Positions 32,298-45,436 of a stretch of DNA of 64,000 nt are shown piece by piece. The DNA comes from Sinorhizobium sp. RAC02 (GTDB lineage Bacteria > Pseudomonadota > Alphaproteobacteria > Rhizobiales > Rhizobiaceae). Numbering within the stretch: the first letter of the stretch is position 1; each line of letters starts with the position of its first letter. Under the pieces are notes generated by a model, which saw nothing but the letters and a program-made list of their open reading frames with translations, did no database searches and was not told the DNA's origin. The stretch covers positions 2,490,001 through 2,554,000 of the forward strand of contig NZ_CP016450.1 in assembly GCF_001713395.1 (NCBI RefSeq), read 5' to 3'. The translations under genes and the position numbers were made by a program.

Positions 32298-33983
32298 TTG
32301 CAGGTCTCGTCCGAAAGCGCACCGGTGCGCGTCCAGCGCCGTTTTGGTGCAGCCCGCCACCCGCTGCTGTCTGCCGCCGCCGTGCTGGCGGCTGTCATCG
32401 TGCTGATGCCGGCCATCGCCATCGTCGTGATCGCGGCAACGGGCGGCACCGATACCTGGCCGCATCTCCTCAGCAACGTCATACCGCGCGCCACGCTGCG
32501 CACACTCATTCTGCTGGCCGGCGTCGGCACGATCACGGCGATCGTCGGCGTCGTGACGGCCTGGCTGGTGGCGAGCTGCGACTTTCCCGGCCGCCGACTG
32601 CTCTCCGGCCTGCTCGTGCTGCCGCTCGCCATTCCCGCCTATCTCGGCGCCTATGCCTTTGCGGAATTCTTTTCCTTCACCGGGCCGGTGCAGACGGCCT
32701 ACCGCGCGCTTTTCGGTTTCCAGACGAGCCGTGACTACTGGTTTCCGGAGGTGCGCACCACCGGCGGCGCCATGCTGGTCCTGTCCAGCGTGCTCTATCC
32801 CTATATCTACCTCGCCGCCCGCTCGATGTTCCTGATGCAGGGCCGGGCGGCGGCGGATGTGGCGCGCACGCTGGGTGCCGGACCGCTGAAGGTCTTCGCA
32901 AGAATCCAGATCCCCATGGCGCGGCCGGCGATCATGGTGGGATTGACGCTCGTCGCCATGGAAACGCTGAACGATATCGGCGCGGTCGAATATCTCGGCG
33001 TGCAGACGCTGACCTTCTCGATTTTCGATACCTGGCTCAACCGCGGCAGCCTGGCCGGTGCAGCACAGATCGCCTGCGTCATGCTGCTTTTCGTCATCTG
33101 CCTGATGGTGATCGAGCGCGCCGCGCGCCACCGGCAGCGTTTCACCAGCCAGAAGACGACAGCGGCGGTGCACGATTCCATACGCCTCAAGCTTGGCGGC
33201 TGGAAGAAATGGGCCGCAAGTGTCGCCTGCCTGCTGCCGCCCGTCATCGGCTTTGCCGTTCCCGTTTTCGTGCTCGGCGGCTATGCCGTGCGCCGGCTGG
33301 ATCAGTTCGCCTCGACGCGGCTGCTTTCCGCGCTCTGGCAAAGCCTGCTCGTCTCGGGCTCGACGGCCCTTGCCGCGGTGCTGCTCGCCTTCCTGCTTGC
33401 CTATGCTGCCCGCTCGACGCGCTCCCGGCTGATCGCTGCCGCCGGGCGCTTCGCATCCTTCGGCTACGGCGTTCCGGGCACGGTGCTGGCCATGGGGGTG
33501 CTCATTCCCCTCGCCACGTTCGACAATGCGTTCGATGGCTTTTTGCGCGCACATGTCGGCATCTCGACTGGCCTGCTGCTTTCCGGCACCGGCTTCGCCA
33601 TCATCTATGCCTGCACGGTCCGTTTCCTGACGATGGCGGAGGGCACGATCGATGCGGGCTTCCACAAGCTCTCGCCGCATCTCGACATGGCTGCCCGCAC
33701 CCTGGGGCGCACCAGCGGACAAACGCTCTGGAGCGTGCTGCTGCCGATGATGCGGCCGGCGACGCTGACGGCCGCTCTCCTCGTCTTCATCGAGACGATG
33801 AAGGAGCTGTCGGCGACGATCATGCTGCGGCCGTTCAATTTCAACACGCTCGCCACCCTCGTCTACGAGGACGCTTCCCGGGCGAAGGTGGAGGATGCGG
33901 GTGTGCCCGCCATCATCATCGTGGCGGTCGGGCTTATTCCCGTCTTCCTCGTCTCGCGCTCCCTCGAGCGGAAGAACGATTAA
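32298..33983 (+). CDS. fbpB: Ferric-iron ABC transporter permease (FbpB type)
   Basis: The 561-residue protein is a double-length permease with two binding-protein-dependent transport domains (each about six membrane segments). Both carry an EAA-type loop: AADVARTLGAGPLKVFARIQIP in the first half and DMAARTLGRTSGQTLWSVLLP in the second. Sequence features such as LVLPLAIPAYLGAYAFAEFF and YGVPGTVLAMGVLIPL are typical of FbpB. TTG at 32298 follows GAGG at good spacing; a TTG at 32274 is also open. The binding protein fbpA is 19 kb away and no FbpC-type ATPase adjoins it. It starts 79 bases after the kinase gene. Confidence 0.88.
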   Translation: MQVSSESAPVRVQRRFGAARHPLLSAAAVLAAVIVLMPAIAIVVIAATGGTDTWPHLLSNVIPRATLRTLILLAGVGTITAIVGVVTAWLVASCDFPGRRLLSGLLVLPLAIPAYLGAYAFAEFFSFTGPVQTAYRALFGFQTSRDYWFPEVRTTGGAMLVLSSVLYPYIYLAARSMFLMQGRAAADVARTLGAGPLKVFARIQIPMARPAIMVGLTLVAMETLNDIGAVEYLGVQTLTFSIFDTWLNRGSLAGAAQIACVMLLFVICLMVIERAARHRQRFTSQKTTAAVHDSIRLKLGGWKKWAASVACLLPPVIGFAVPVFVLGGYAVRRLDQFASTRLLSALWQSLLVSGSTALAAVLLAFLLAYAARSTRSRLIAAAGRFASFGYGVPGTVLAMGVLIPLATFDNAFDGFLRAHVGISTGLLLSGTGFAIIYACTVRFLTMAEGTIDAGFHKLSPHLDMAARTLGRTSGQTLWSVLLPMMRPATLTAALLVFIETMKELSATIMLRPFNFNTLATLVYEDASRAKVEDAGVPAIIIVAVGLIPVFLVSRSLERKND

Positions 33984-34008
33984 AAAAAGAGGGCGGCAAA
34001 AGCCGCCC
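33982..34008 (-). terminator. Hairpin with T run at the fbpB 3' end, minus-strand orientation
   Basis: The stem GGGCGGC / GCCGCCC with an AAAA loop has seven T following on the minus strand. It probably ends transcription of the acetoacetyl-CoA synthetase gene, whose stop lies 224 bases away. The intervening stretch 34009-34231 shows no gene. Confidence 0.6.
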
Positions 34009-34231
34009 CGATAGGTGAATGCTGTCCAACAAAAGCGAAGGTGAACGGCTTCATGCCATCGGGTCGGGTGCGACCGGAAGCCCTCCATCGGGCGTGCTCA
34101 AGTTGATACGACTTTGCCCCGTTCCGACTTAACAAAACCTTACCCGACCGGTTTCGGCACAAACCTTTTGTTCACAACTTCGCGAGCTTGGTTAATGCAG
34201 TCGGTTAGAGAGACGTTAACGCCGGTGGCGT

Positions 34232-36184
<1,953 letters not shown>

Positions 36185-36367
36185 GCTGTCCTCCACTCCA
36201 TCGCACTTCGTATAGCATGTTGCGCCGCAGTATAAAGCGGCGAACGCCGGTTCGCGCCGTTGCCGACCGCAATTCCGCCATGGCACCATTTGATTTCTTG
36301 GTCCCAAGCGCCTATCCCCGTTCGCCTGTCGAAATGTGAACGCTGCCGGCCAAGGACCTGCATCCGA

Positions 36368-38212
36368 ATGATCCTTTCCCGTTTTTTCCAATCACGGCAT
36401 CTGGTGCTGGGCTTCCTTGCGATCGTCGTCCTCGTCGCGGCGGTGCGCGTCGGTTTTCCCTTCCTCGTCCAGACGGATACGGTGCGCCGGGAAATCGGGG
36501 AGACGCTGGAAGCCTGGACGGGTGCCGATGTCGAGATCGGGCGCGAGGCGGAGTTTTCCTTCTGGCCCTATCCGCAGGTGACGATCGGCAACGTGCGCGT
36601 CATCGATCCGCAGGCGCAAGCCGGCAACCGGGAGCTCGCCTCCATCGAGAGCCTTTCGGCAAGCTTCGACCTCTTCGGCGCGGTGCGCGGCAAGCCGGTC
36701 TTCGGCGATTTCGATCTCGTGCGCCCGACGATCCACGTCGGCTGGAAAGCCGACGGCACGTTCAACTGGCGCCACAGCGGCTGGCTGATGCAGGCGATCG
36801 ATGCTACCGCCGCGGTGGCCGAGGGGCAGGCGACACCCGAACTGCCCGCAGAACGCATCGGCACGATCAACGTGACCGACGGCACGATCGAGGTGCAGCA
36901 CGAAAACGGCAGCGCGCCGTTCCGGATTTCCGACATCAATGGCGATATCGACTGGGCAGCCCTCCGGCGGCCGCTCGACCTCACGCTGTCCGGCATCATC
37001 AATGGCGAAATGACGCGCTGGACCTTCTATTGCGACCAGCCGCTGGCGCTCCTTGCCGGGCGCAATGCCACGGTGCGTACCAATCTGTCCGCCGATCCGA
37101 CCACCGTGAATTTCGAAGGCCTCGCCAACCTTTCCAGGAACGCCTTCGTCTCCGGCAACCTGTTGCTCTCCACGCCATCGCTCGGCCACCTGCTGGCCTG
37201 GCAGGGCAAGGAGATCCCCTCGGTCGGCAGCATGGGCCAGGTGACGGTAGAGGCGAAAGTGGCGACGGCTGGGTATTCGGCAAAGCTCGAACAGCTCAAG
37301 CTGACACTTGCCAACGCGCAGGCAACCGGCGTGCTCGACATCAACATGCCGCCCGATGGCGTGCCGCAGCTGGGCGGCACCCTCGCCTTCGATCACATCG
37401 ACCTGCGCGCCGTCCTGACCGCCTTCGCACCGGGTGCCGAGCAGAATACCGCAAGCATCGACACCGCCTTCGTTCACCAGTTCGGCATGGACCTCAGGCT
37501 ATCGGCCAAGACGGCGGATTTTGCGCCCTTCTCCCTGCAGGACCTTGCGGCCGGCATGCGCATCGAAAACGGCCGCGCCTCCTTCGATGTCGGCGACAGC
37601 ACATTGATGGGCGGGCGTGCGACAGGGCGGATCTCGCTTTCCGAACAGGGCATCCGTGGCGGTGGCCGCTTGCAGATGTCGCTCGGCGATGTGGATATCG
37701 GCGCGATCGTCAGTACGCTCGCCTTGCCGGGACCGTTGCCGTCAGGGCGTGGTTCTGCGGATTTCGAGCTTTCGACGGAACGGCCGCTCTGGGCGACGAC
37801 GCTCTCGGATGTGTCCGGCCAGTTCCGCCTGCGCATGGGCGCTGGCACGCTCAACCATTTCAACCGGCAGGCCTTCGAGGAACGCGCGGGGCAAAATGCC
37901 TTCTTCAACTTCTCCGAAGCGGCGGACGGATCGTTCGATTTTGTGCGGGCTGATGTCGAGGCCAAGCTCGATCGCGGTCTTGCGGAACTGACGAAAGCGG
38001 AGATCGAGGGCAATGAGAAGATCCTGGCGCTCTCGGGCATGATCCCCTATCGCAGCGGCAGCGTGGCGCTGGCCGGCTCGCTCGCCGACCGGCCGCAGGC
38101 GGATGCGACCGCCGTCGTCAATCCGACGATCAGCTTCTTCGTCGGCGGCTCCTGGCCGGAACCGGTGATCTCGCCGATTTCCATCCTGACGGGGCAGCAG
38201 CCCCGCCAGTAA
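36368..38212 (+). CDS. AsmA-family envelope protein
   Basis: The 614-residue protein has one N-terminal membrane anchor (about residues 10-30) and a long periplasmic beta-rich region. The AsmA start is recognisable ([27 protein letters not shown]), and the conserved AsmA C-terminal region lies at about 440-560 ([30 protein letters not shown]). AsmA-like proteins bridge the inner and outer membranes and are linked to lipid transport. I chose the ATG at 36368. It is divergent from the acetoacetyl-CoA synthetase gene and convergent with potI. Confidence 0.85.
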   Translation: MILSRFFQSRHLVLGFLAIVVLVAAVRVGFPFLVQTDTVRREIGETLEAWTGADVEIGREAEFSFWPYPQVTIGNVRVIDPQAQAGNRELASIESLSASFDLFGAVRGKPVFGDFDLVRPTIHVGWKADGTFNWRHSGWLMQAIDATAAVAEGQATPELPAERIGTINVTDGTIEVQHENGSAPFRISDINGDIDWAALRRPLDLTLSGIINGEMTRWTFYCDQPLALLAGRNATVRTNLSADPTTVNFEGLANLSRNAFVSGNLLLSTPSLGHLLAWQGKEIPSVGSMGQVTVEAKVATAGYSAKLEQLKLTLANAQATGVLDINMPPDGVPQLGGTLAFDHIDLRAVLTAFAPGAEQNTASIDTAFVHQFGMDLRLSAKTADFAPFSLQDLAAGMRIENGRASFDVGDSTLMGGRATGRISLSEQGIRGGGRLQMSLGDVDIGAIVSTLALPGPLPSGRGSADFELSTERPLWATTLSDVSGQFRLRMGAGTLNHFNRQAFEERAGQNAFFNFSEAADGSFDFVRADVEAKLDRGLAELTKAEIEGNEKILALSGMIPYRSGSVALAGSLADRPQADATAVVNPTISFFVGGSWPEPVISPISILTGQQPRQ

Positions 38213-38226
38213 TTCTTTGACAGATA

Positions 38227-39045
38227 TCAGCGGCCGGCGAAGGCCGCCTGCTCGTCCCTGACGCGCTGCACTTCGCGCCGCTTCGTCATGATCGAAGCGA
38301 TGATGACGCCGATGGCGACGAAGCCGATGAGCAGCGTGCAGGCCGCGTTGATCTCCGGCGTCACACCGAGGCGCACCTGGCTGTAGATCTTCATGGGCAG
38401 CGTCGTGGCACCGGGGCCGGACGTGAAGCTCGAGATGACGAGGTCGTCGAGCGACAGCGTCAGCGCCAGCATCCAGCCCGACAGCACGGCCGGCGCGATA
38501 ATCGGCAGCGTCACCTCGAGGAAGGTCTTCACCGGCGTAGCACCGAGATCCATCGCCGCCTCCTCGACCGAGCGATCGAAGGAGAGCAGGCGCGACTGCA
38601 CCACGACCGTCACGAAACACATCGAGAAGGTGATATGCGCGAGCGTCACCGTCACGAAGCCGCGGTCGAAGCCGATGGCGACGAAGAGCAGCAGCAGCGA
38701 CAGGCCGGTGATCACTTCCGGCATGACGAGTGGCGCATAGACCATGCCGGAGAACAGCAGACGACCACGAAAGCGCGTGTAGCGGGTGAGCGCCAGCGCC
38801 GCCATGGTGCCAAGGGCCGTCGCGATGGTGGCGGAGAGCAACGCCACGCGGATGGTCACCCAGGCCGCATCCATGAGGCCCTGGTTATGGAAGAGCGCGA
38901 CATACCACTTTGTCGAGAAACCACCCCAGACCGTCACGAGCTTCGATTCGTTGAACGAGAAGACGACCAGCAGCACGATCGGCAGGTAGAGGAAGGCAAA
39001 GCCCAGAACGACGGAAACGATGTTGAAACGGGACCAGCTGTTCAT
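38227..39045 (-). CDS. potI: Putrescine ABC transporter permease (PotI type)
   Basis: The 272-residue permease has six membrane segments and the EAA loop EEAAMDLGATPVKTFLEVTLP. It begins MNSWSRFNIVSVVLGFAFLYLP, the PotI-type start. It forms the pore with PotH. It starts four bases after the potH stop, so the two genes are co-translated. The open frame continues upstream but overlaps potH. Confidence 0.93.
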   Translation of the reverse strand: MNSWSRFNIVSVVLGFAFLYLPIVLLVVFSFNESKLVTVWGGFSTKWYVALFHNQGLMDAAWVTIRVALLSATIATALGTMAALALTRYTRFRGRLLFSGMVYAPLVMPEVITGLSLLLLFVAIGFDRGFVTVTLAHITFSMCFVTVVVQSRLLSFDRSVEEAAMDLGATPVKTFLEVTLPIIAPAVLSGWMLALTLSLDDLVISSFTSGPGATTLPMKIYSQVRLGVTPEINAACTLLIGFVAIGVIIASIMTKRREVQRVRDEQAAFAGR

Positions 39046-39049
39046 GGTT

Positions 39050-39961
39050 CTACCTCCCCTGCTCTTCGGCCTTGGCCTGCGCATTCTGGAAGAACACGAT
39101 GGGCACGACCAGAATGAGGAGCAGGATGGTGGCAACGGCGGCCGAGACCGGCCAGTCACGGTTTGCGTTGAATTCGTTCCACAGCGTCTTGCCGATCATC
39201 AGCGTCTGTGACCCGCCGAGCAGGTCGGGGATGACGAACTCGCCGACGGCCGGGATGAAGACGAGCATGCAGCCCGCAACGACACCGGGAATGGAGAGCG
39301 GGAAGGTTATCTTCCAGAACGCCGAGATCTGCGGGCAGCCGAGATCCTGCGCGGCCTCGATCAGCGTGTTGTCCATCTTTTCCAGGGCGGAATAGAGCGG
39401 CAACACCATGAAGGGCAGGTAGGAATAGACGATACCGATATAGATCGCCCAGTTGGTGCCGAGAATGATCAGCGGCTGGTCGATGACGCCGATGCTCAGC
39501 AGGAACTGGTTGAGCAGGCCTTCCGGTTTCAGGATCGCAATCCAAGCATAGACGCGGATCAGGAAGCTCGTCCAGAACGGCAGGATGACGAGCATCAACA
39601 GCGTCGGGCGCAAGGTGCGCGGCGCCTGTGCCATGCCGTAGGCGATGGGGTAGCCGATGAGCAGCGTGATGAGGGTCGAGACACCCGCGATCCACAGGCT
39701 CGACAGATAGGCGTTCATATAGAGCGCATCTTCGGTCAGCCAGACGTAGTTTGCGAAACTGAACTGCCCGATCTTGCCGAAGAAGCCGGAAAGACCGTCC
39801 GCCAGCGCGAAGACCGGCTCATACGGTGGCTGGGCGATCGCGGTGGTCGAGAGCGAGATGCGGAAGACGATGAAGAATGGAATGAGGAAGAAGAACAGCA
39901 GCCACGCATAGGGAAGGATAATGACAAGGCGGCTGAAGATGGCGGAGCCGAGCTTGTTCAT
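39050..39961 (-). CDS. potH: Putrescine ABC transporter permease (PotH type)
   Basis: The 303-residue permease has a long first periplasmic loop (about residues 40-95), six membrane segments and the loop IEAAQDLGCPQISAFWKITFP. The conserved VYSYLPFMVLPLYSALEKMD is typical of PotH/PotB. It begins three bases after the potG stop. Confidence 0.93.
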   Translation of the reverse strand: MNKLGSAIFSRLVIILPYAWLLFFFLIPFFIVFRISLSTTAIAQPPYEPVFALADGLSGFFGKIGQFSFANYVWLTEDALYMNAYLSSLWIAGVSTLITLLIGYPIAYGMAQAPRTLRPTLLMLVILPFWTSFLIRVYAWIAILKPEGLLNQFLLSIGVIDQPLIILGTNWAIYIGIVYSYLPFMVLPLYSALEKMDNTLIEAAQDLGCPQISAFWKITFPLSIPGVVAGCMLVFIPAVGEFVIPDLLGGSQTLMIGKTLWNEFNANRDWPVSAAVATILLLILVVPIVFFQNAQAKAEEQGR

Positions 39962-39964
39962 CGG

Positions 39965-41107
39965 TCAATCCTTCAAGACGACGCCGGCGGTTTCGCCGAA
40001 GGAGACCCAGACCTTCTCGTCATAGGCGATCGGATCCTCAACCTCGCGCTGAGCATTCAGCATGGAGGCCTTCACCACCTTGCCGCTGCCGAGCTTGACA
40101 TAGAAGACCGTCATGTCGCCGAGATAGCCGATGTCCCAGATCTCGCCCTGGGCCGCATTCACGGAAGCGTCGGCCGGGGCTGTCCGCGTGACCTTCATCT
40201 TTTCCGGCCGGATGGCAAAGCCTGCGGCACTGCCCGTCGTCGGACCGTTCGCCGTTGCGGTGCGGATGGTGAAGCCCTCGTTGACGGCAAGCTCGACCTT
40301 GCCGTTGCCGTTGGCAGAGACCTTGCCGTCGAGGATGTTGACGTCGCCGATGAAGTCCGCGACGAAGCGGGAATTCGGCGCCTCGTAGATTTCCGCCGGC
40401 GTCGCCACCTGAACGACCTTGCCGTGGCTCATCACCGCGATACGGTCGGCCATGGTCATCGCCTCCTCCTGGTCGTGTGTCACGACGACGAAGGTGAGGC
40501 CGAGTTCCTGCTGCAAATCCATCAGCTCGAACTGGGTTTCCTCACGCAGCTTCTTGTCGAGCGCGCCAAGCGGCTCGTCGAGCAGCAGCACCTTGGGGCG
40601 CTTGGCAAGCGAGCGGGCGAGCGCCACGCGCTGGCGCTGGCCGCCGGAAAGCTGATGCGGCTTGCGCTTGGCGAACTGCTCGAGTTTCACGAGCTTCAGC
40701 ATCTGCGTGACGCGTTCGGCAATCTCGTTCTTCGGCATGCCGTCCTGGCGCAGGCCGAAGCCGATATTGCTTTCCACCGTCATGTGCGGGAAGAGCGCGT
40801 AGGATTGGAACATCATGTTGACCGGCCGCTTGTAGGGCGGAATGCCGGCAATGTCCTGGCCGTCGAGGATGATTTCGCCCGACGTCGGCCGCTCGAAGCC
40901 GGCGAGCATGCGCAGAAGCGTGGACTTGCCGCAGCCGGAGGCACCGAGGAGCGCAAAGAACTCGCGGTGATAGATGTTGAGGGTGAGATCATCGACGGCA
41001 GTGAAATCGCCGAACCTCTTCGTGACATTGCGGAACGTGATGTATGGTTTTGCGTCCGGATCCGTCCACGGCGCGAAGGAACGACGGATATTGCCGAGAG
41101 ATTTCAT
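39965..41107 (-). CDS. potG: Putrescine ABC transporter ATP-binding protein (PotG type)
   Basis: The 380-residue ATPase has Walker A GASGCGKST, signature LSGGQRQRVALARSL, Walker B VLLLDEPLGALD and VVTHDQEEAMT, followed by a C-terminal TOBE regulatory domain (about 290-375). The N-terminal extension before the ABC domain (PYITFRNVTKRFGDFTAV) is typical of PotG. GGGGACAGGCA precedes the ATG. A perfect hairpin stands between it and potF upstream. Confidence 0.94.
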   Translation of the reverse strand: MKSLGNIRRSFAPWTDPDAKPYITFRNVTKRFGDFTAVDDLTLNIYHREFFALLGASGCGKSTLLRMLAGFERPTSGEIILDGQDIAGIPPYKRPVNMMFQSYALFPHMTVESNIGFGLRQDGMPKNEIAERVTQMLKLVKLEQFAKRKPHQLSGGQRQRVALARSLAKRPKVLLLDEPLGALDKKLREETQFELMDLQQELGLTFVVVTHDQEEAMTMADRIAVMSHGKVVQVATPAEIYEAPNSRFVADFIGDVNILDGKVSANGNGKVELAVNEGFTIRTATANGPTTGSAAGFAIRPEKMKVTRTAPADASVNAAQGEIWDIGYLGDMTVFYVKLGSGKVVKASMLNAQREVEDPIAYDEKVWVSFGETAGVVLKD

Positions 41108-41144
41108 TGCCTGTCCCCATCTCTTTTATTGGCAGTCAAAATGA

Positions 41145-41173
41145 AATTGCCCGGAAGCATCTTCCGGGCAATT
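41145..41173 (-). terminator. Intercistronic hairpin between potF and potG
   Basis: A perfect 13-pair stem (41145-41157 with 41161-41173) with a three-base loop lies 13 bases after the potF stop codon. The T run after it on the minus strand is interrupted (TTTCATTTTG), so it is more likely an mRNA stabiliser or partial terminator than a full stop. Confidence 0.65.
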
Positions 41174-41186
41174 CATCCTAGACCGG

Positions 41187-42281
41187 TTATTGGCCGGTCA
41201 CGATTTTGGTCCACGCCCGTGTGAACAGGCGCTGCGTTTTGGCATCCAGCGTGGTGTTGGTGAAGAGCTTCGCCAGCGTCGCCTCATCCGGATAGATCGT
41301 CGTGTCCTTGATGATCTCTTCCGGCATGACGGCCTGAGCAGCCTTGTTGCCGTTGGCGTAGTGGATGTAGGTCGATGCCTTGGCGATGACTTCCGGGCGC
41401 ATGATGTAGTCGAGGAAGGCGTGGGCCTCGTCGACATGCGGTGCATCAGCAGGGATCGCCATCTGGTCGAACCACATCTGCGTGCCTTCCTTCGGAATCA
41501 CGTAGCCGACCTCGACGCCGTTCTTGGCTTCTTCGGCACGGTCGCGGCCCTGGAAGATATCACCAGACCAGCCGACGGCGATGCAGATGTCGCCGTTCGC
41601 GAGGCCGTTGATGAACTCGGAGGAGTGGAACTTGCGCACGAAGGGGCGGATCTTCTGGAGCGCTTCCTCGGCCTTGGCGAGATCGGCCGGGTCATGGCTG
41701 TCCGGGTTCAGGCCCAGATAGGCGAGCGTGACCGGGATGATATCGGTCGGCGAATCAAGCAGGTTGATGCCGCAATCCTTGAGCTTTTCGGCGTTTGCCG
41801 GATCGAAGATGACGTTCCAGCTGTCGATCGTGTCCGTGCCGAGGGCTTCCTTGATCTTGGCCTTGTTGTAGCCGATGCCGATCGTGCCCCACATGTAGTT
41901 GATCGAATATTCGTTGCCGGGGTCGAACGGCTGCATGCGGGTTGCAACCATGTCCCACATGTTCTTGAGGTTCGGCAGCTTCGACTTGTCGAGCTTCTGG
42001 TAGACGCCGGCCGAAATCTGGCGCTGCAGGAAGGTGTTGGTCGGCACCACGACGTCGTAGCCTGTGCCGCCGGCGAGAAGCTTCGTTTCAAGAATCTCGT
42101 TCGAATCATAGACGTCGTAGACGACCTTGATGCCGGTTTCCTTGGTGAAATCGTCAATAATCGAGGAGTCGATATAATCCGACCAGTTGTAGACGTTAAC
42201 GACTTTTTCCTGCGCCAGCGCACCGCCGGCACCAAACAGCGCGACAACGGCGGCAGTCGCTAAAAGAGTACGCCTTATCAT
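41187..42281 (-). CDS. potF: Periplasmic putrescine-binding protein (PotF type)
   Basis: The 364-residue precursor has a signal peptide (cleaved near LAQ/EK, about residue 23) and the polyamine-binding core with VNVYNWSDYIDSSIIDDF, YDVVVPTNTFLQRQ and AVGWSGDIFQGRDRA. The WSDY motif and the later conserved acidic residues contact the amino groups of putrescine. GGGAGA precedes the ATG. It is the first gene of potFGHI. The substrate assignment agrees with the gamma-glutamyl-putrescine genes at 53.9-56.8 kb. Confidence 0.93.
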   Translation of the reverse strand: MIRRTLLATAAVVALFGAGGALAQEKVVNVYNWSDYIDSSIIDDFTKETGIKVVYDVYDSNEILETKLLAGGTGYDVVVPTNTFLQRQISAGVYQKLDKSKLPNLKNMWDMVATRMQPFDPGNEYSINYMWGTIGIGYNKAKIKEALGTDTIDSWNVIFDPANAEKLKDCGINLLDSPTDIIPVTLAYLGLNPDSHDPADLAKAEEALQKIRPFVRKFHSSEFINGLANGDICIAVGWSGDIFQGRDRAEEAKNGVEVGYVIPKEGTQMWFDQMAIPADAPHVDEAHAFLDYIMRPEVIAKASTYIHYANGNKAAQAVMPEEIIKDTTIYPDEATLAKLFTNTTLDAKTQRLFTRAWTKIVTGQ

Positions 42282-42464
42282 TGATTTATCTCCCAGTTTT
42301 TTCGCGGGCCTATAAGTTCGTATGAAGAACAGTCACCGATTATGGATGTTTTTCGAGAGGCGACAAGCTGCATTCTACTCAAACAAAGGCTGAATTTTGA
42401 TATCACATTGTTCCCATTCCTATCATATTTGAAGCCCTATCGGCGAAGGAAAGCAAGTAGAAAT

Positions 42465-43880
42465 TTACTGGAAGTCGAAAAGGCTAAGGCCCGCGACCAT
42501 TTCATCAAGCCCCACCGGCCGTGTGACTGGCGGTTCGGCACGGGCGAGACAGCCCTGACGCTCGCATAGCCGACAGGCCGTACCGACCGCGACGGCACCG
42601 TCCCGCCGCACCGCTTCGGCATAGACCGTCTCCTCCGCATGGGCCGCGTCGCAGCCGAGAAGAAGTGCGGTACGGCGCACCCGCTCAGCAAAGGCGCCCT
42701 GCGGTCCTTCCAGCGTCCGCGACACCGTCAGGAAGGCGCCGCCGTCCGGCATCTCGACGCGATCGACGAGGATCTGGCCCGGCTGGGAAAAGGCGGAATG
42801 CACGCCGAGCTTCGGACAGCCACCGCCGAAGCGGGCCTGCGGAAACCCTTGCGCGCCGGCGCGGCGAAACCGATGGCCGGCATTGTCGATCTCCAGCATG
42901 AAGAAGGGCACACCCGCCTTGCCGGGCCTTTGCAGCATGGTGAACCGGTTCGCCGCCTGCTCATAGGAGACGCCGAAACGCGACCGCAGCACGTCGACAT
43001 CATAACGGGCACGCTGCGCCGCCGTATGAAAGGCCTCGTAGGGCATCATCAGCGCATGCGCGGCGTAGCGCGCCAGCTCGAAGCGGGCGATGCGCTTGGC
43101 CTCCGCTGTCGAGAAGGCGAGAAGATTGAGTTCGGCGAAAATCTCGTCCTGCAGGGCGAGCTGCACGGTCTCCATGGCGATCTCGCGCATCTGGTCGAAG
43201 GGCGACAGGCGCTCCGACAGGAAGAGGCGCATGGAGTGCCGGTCGAAGCGGCGGCGCAGGTTCGGCATGGTGTGGACCGGCAGCAGGCGCACCACGACGC
43301 CGTGCTCCTTGCGCAGCCACCCCTTCAACGCCGATGCCAGATCGTCGCCCGGCGCAAGGGCAGCATGAAACCGCTCGGCCGCCTCGTCGATCGCGCCGAA
43401 ATAGTTGGGGCGCCCCTCCAGCTTGTCACGCACCTCGTCCATCGGCAGCAGAGTGCCGGACAGCGTCGTCGCATGGCCTTCGCGGGCAAGCAGGTCGGCG
43501 AGATCGGTGAGGCGCGCGGCCTGCTCGCGATAGGCGCGGTAGAGTTTTAAAATGCCGCTCGCAACATTCGGCGCAGCGTCGGCGATTTCCACCAGCTCAT
43601 GATCGCCCGGCAGCTCGCCGGCGAGCAGCGGATCGGCAAAGACCTCGCGCAGCTGGCGGGCATTCCCGGCGCTTTCGCCTTGAAGCTCGTCGAGGTCCAC
43701 CCTGTAGACGGAGGCAAGCCGCAGCAGCAGCTGCACCGTCAGCGGTCGCTGGTTGCGTTCGATGAGGTTGAGATAGGACGGCGAGATCGACAAGCCCTCG
43801 GCCATGGCCGTCTGGGTCAGGCCGAGCGTGTTGCGGATGCGCCGGACTTTCGGGCCGGCAAAAATCTTGTTCTCCGCCAT
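42465..43880 (-). CDS. XRE-family regulator with IrrE-like and ScfR/RamB C-terminal domains
   Basis: The 471-residue protein has an N-terminal XRE helix-turn-helix (VRRIRNTLGLTQTAMAEGLS, ISPSYLNLIERNQRPLT). A central IrrE/DUF955-like domain (about 160-300) has degenerate metal ligands. The C-terminal DUF2083-like domain has clustered cysteines (CRLCERQGC) near residue 445. This is the layout of short-chain acyl-CoA regulators such as RamB, ScfR and PccR, which control glyoxylate or propionate genes. It is divergent from aceA (isocitrate lyase), the target expected of a RamB-like protein. Repeats of TTTACA lie in the shared region. Confidence 0.88.
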   Translation of the reverse strand: MAENKIFAGPKVRRIRNTLGLTQTAMAEGLSISPSYLNLIERNQRPLTVQLLLRLASVYRVDLDELQGESAGNARQLREVFADPLLAGELPGDHELVEIADAAPNVASGILKLYRAYREQAARLTDLADLLAREGHATTLSGTLLPMDEVRDKLEGRPNYFGAIDEAAERFHAALAPGDDLASALKGWLRKEHGVVVRLLPVHTMPNLRRRFDRHSMRLFLSERLSPFDQMREIAMETVQLALQDEIFAELNLLAFSTAEAKRIARFELARYAAHALMMPYEAFHTAAQRARYDVDVLRSRFGVSYEQAANRFTMLQRPGKAGVPFFMLEIDNAGHRFRRAGAQGFPQARFGGGCPKLGVHSAFSQPGQILVDRVEMPDGGAFLTVSRTLEGPQGAFAERVRRTALLLGCDAAHAEETVYAEAVRRDGAVAVGTACRLCERQGCLARAEPPVTRPVGLDEMVAGLSLFDFQ

Positions 43881-43891
43881 ATGTCAAATCC

Positions 43892-44030
43892 TTTACACCG
43901 GCGAACCACCGAGAGAATTTACAAGATTTACTTTTTTACAGATCCTCCTTGTCAAAGACAAGACATCGTTACTCGATTATCGCCTTGATTTTCCGGTTTT
44001 CTATCGCCGAATTGTGCGGTGCGATGTAAA
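43892..44030. promoter_or_regulatory. TTTACA repeats in the xre/aceA divergent control region
   Basis: TTTACA occurs at 43892, 43918 and 43935, TTTACT at 43927, and the inverse TGTAAA at 44025, all within the 218-base gap. The clustering suggests repeated operator half-sites for the adjacent regulator. Confidence 0.35.
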
Positions 44031-44098
44031 TACTGTCACATGAAATCGGGCGGAAAGAAACGGACACCCGATCCTGAGACACAGTACCGGAGGACATT

Positions 44099-45388
<1,290 letters not shown>

Positions 45389-45436
45389 CCCGACCCGTCA
45401 ACCTTCAAGAACCCCGATTAAAAGAGGAGAAATGCC

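Noticed and set aside
32229..34088. 619-codon frame opposite fbpB
   Set aside because: Highly charged translation typical of the reverse of a membrane-protein gene; fbpB has clear permease features.
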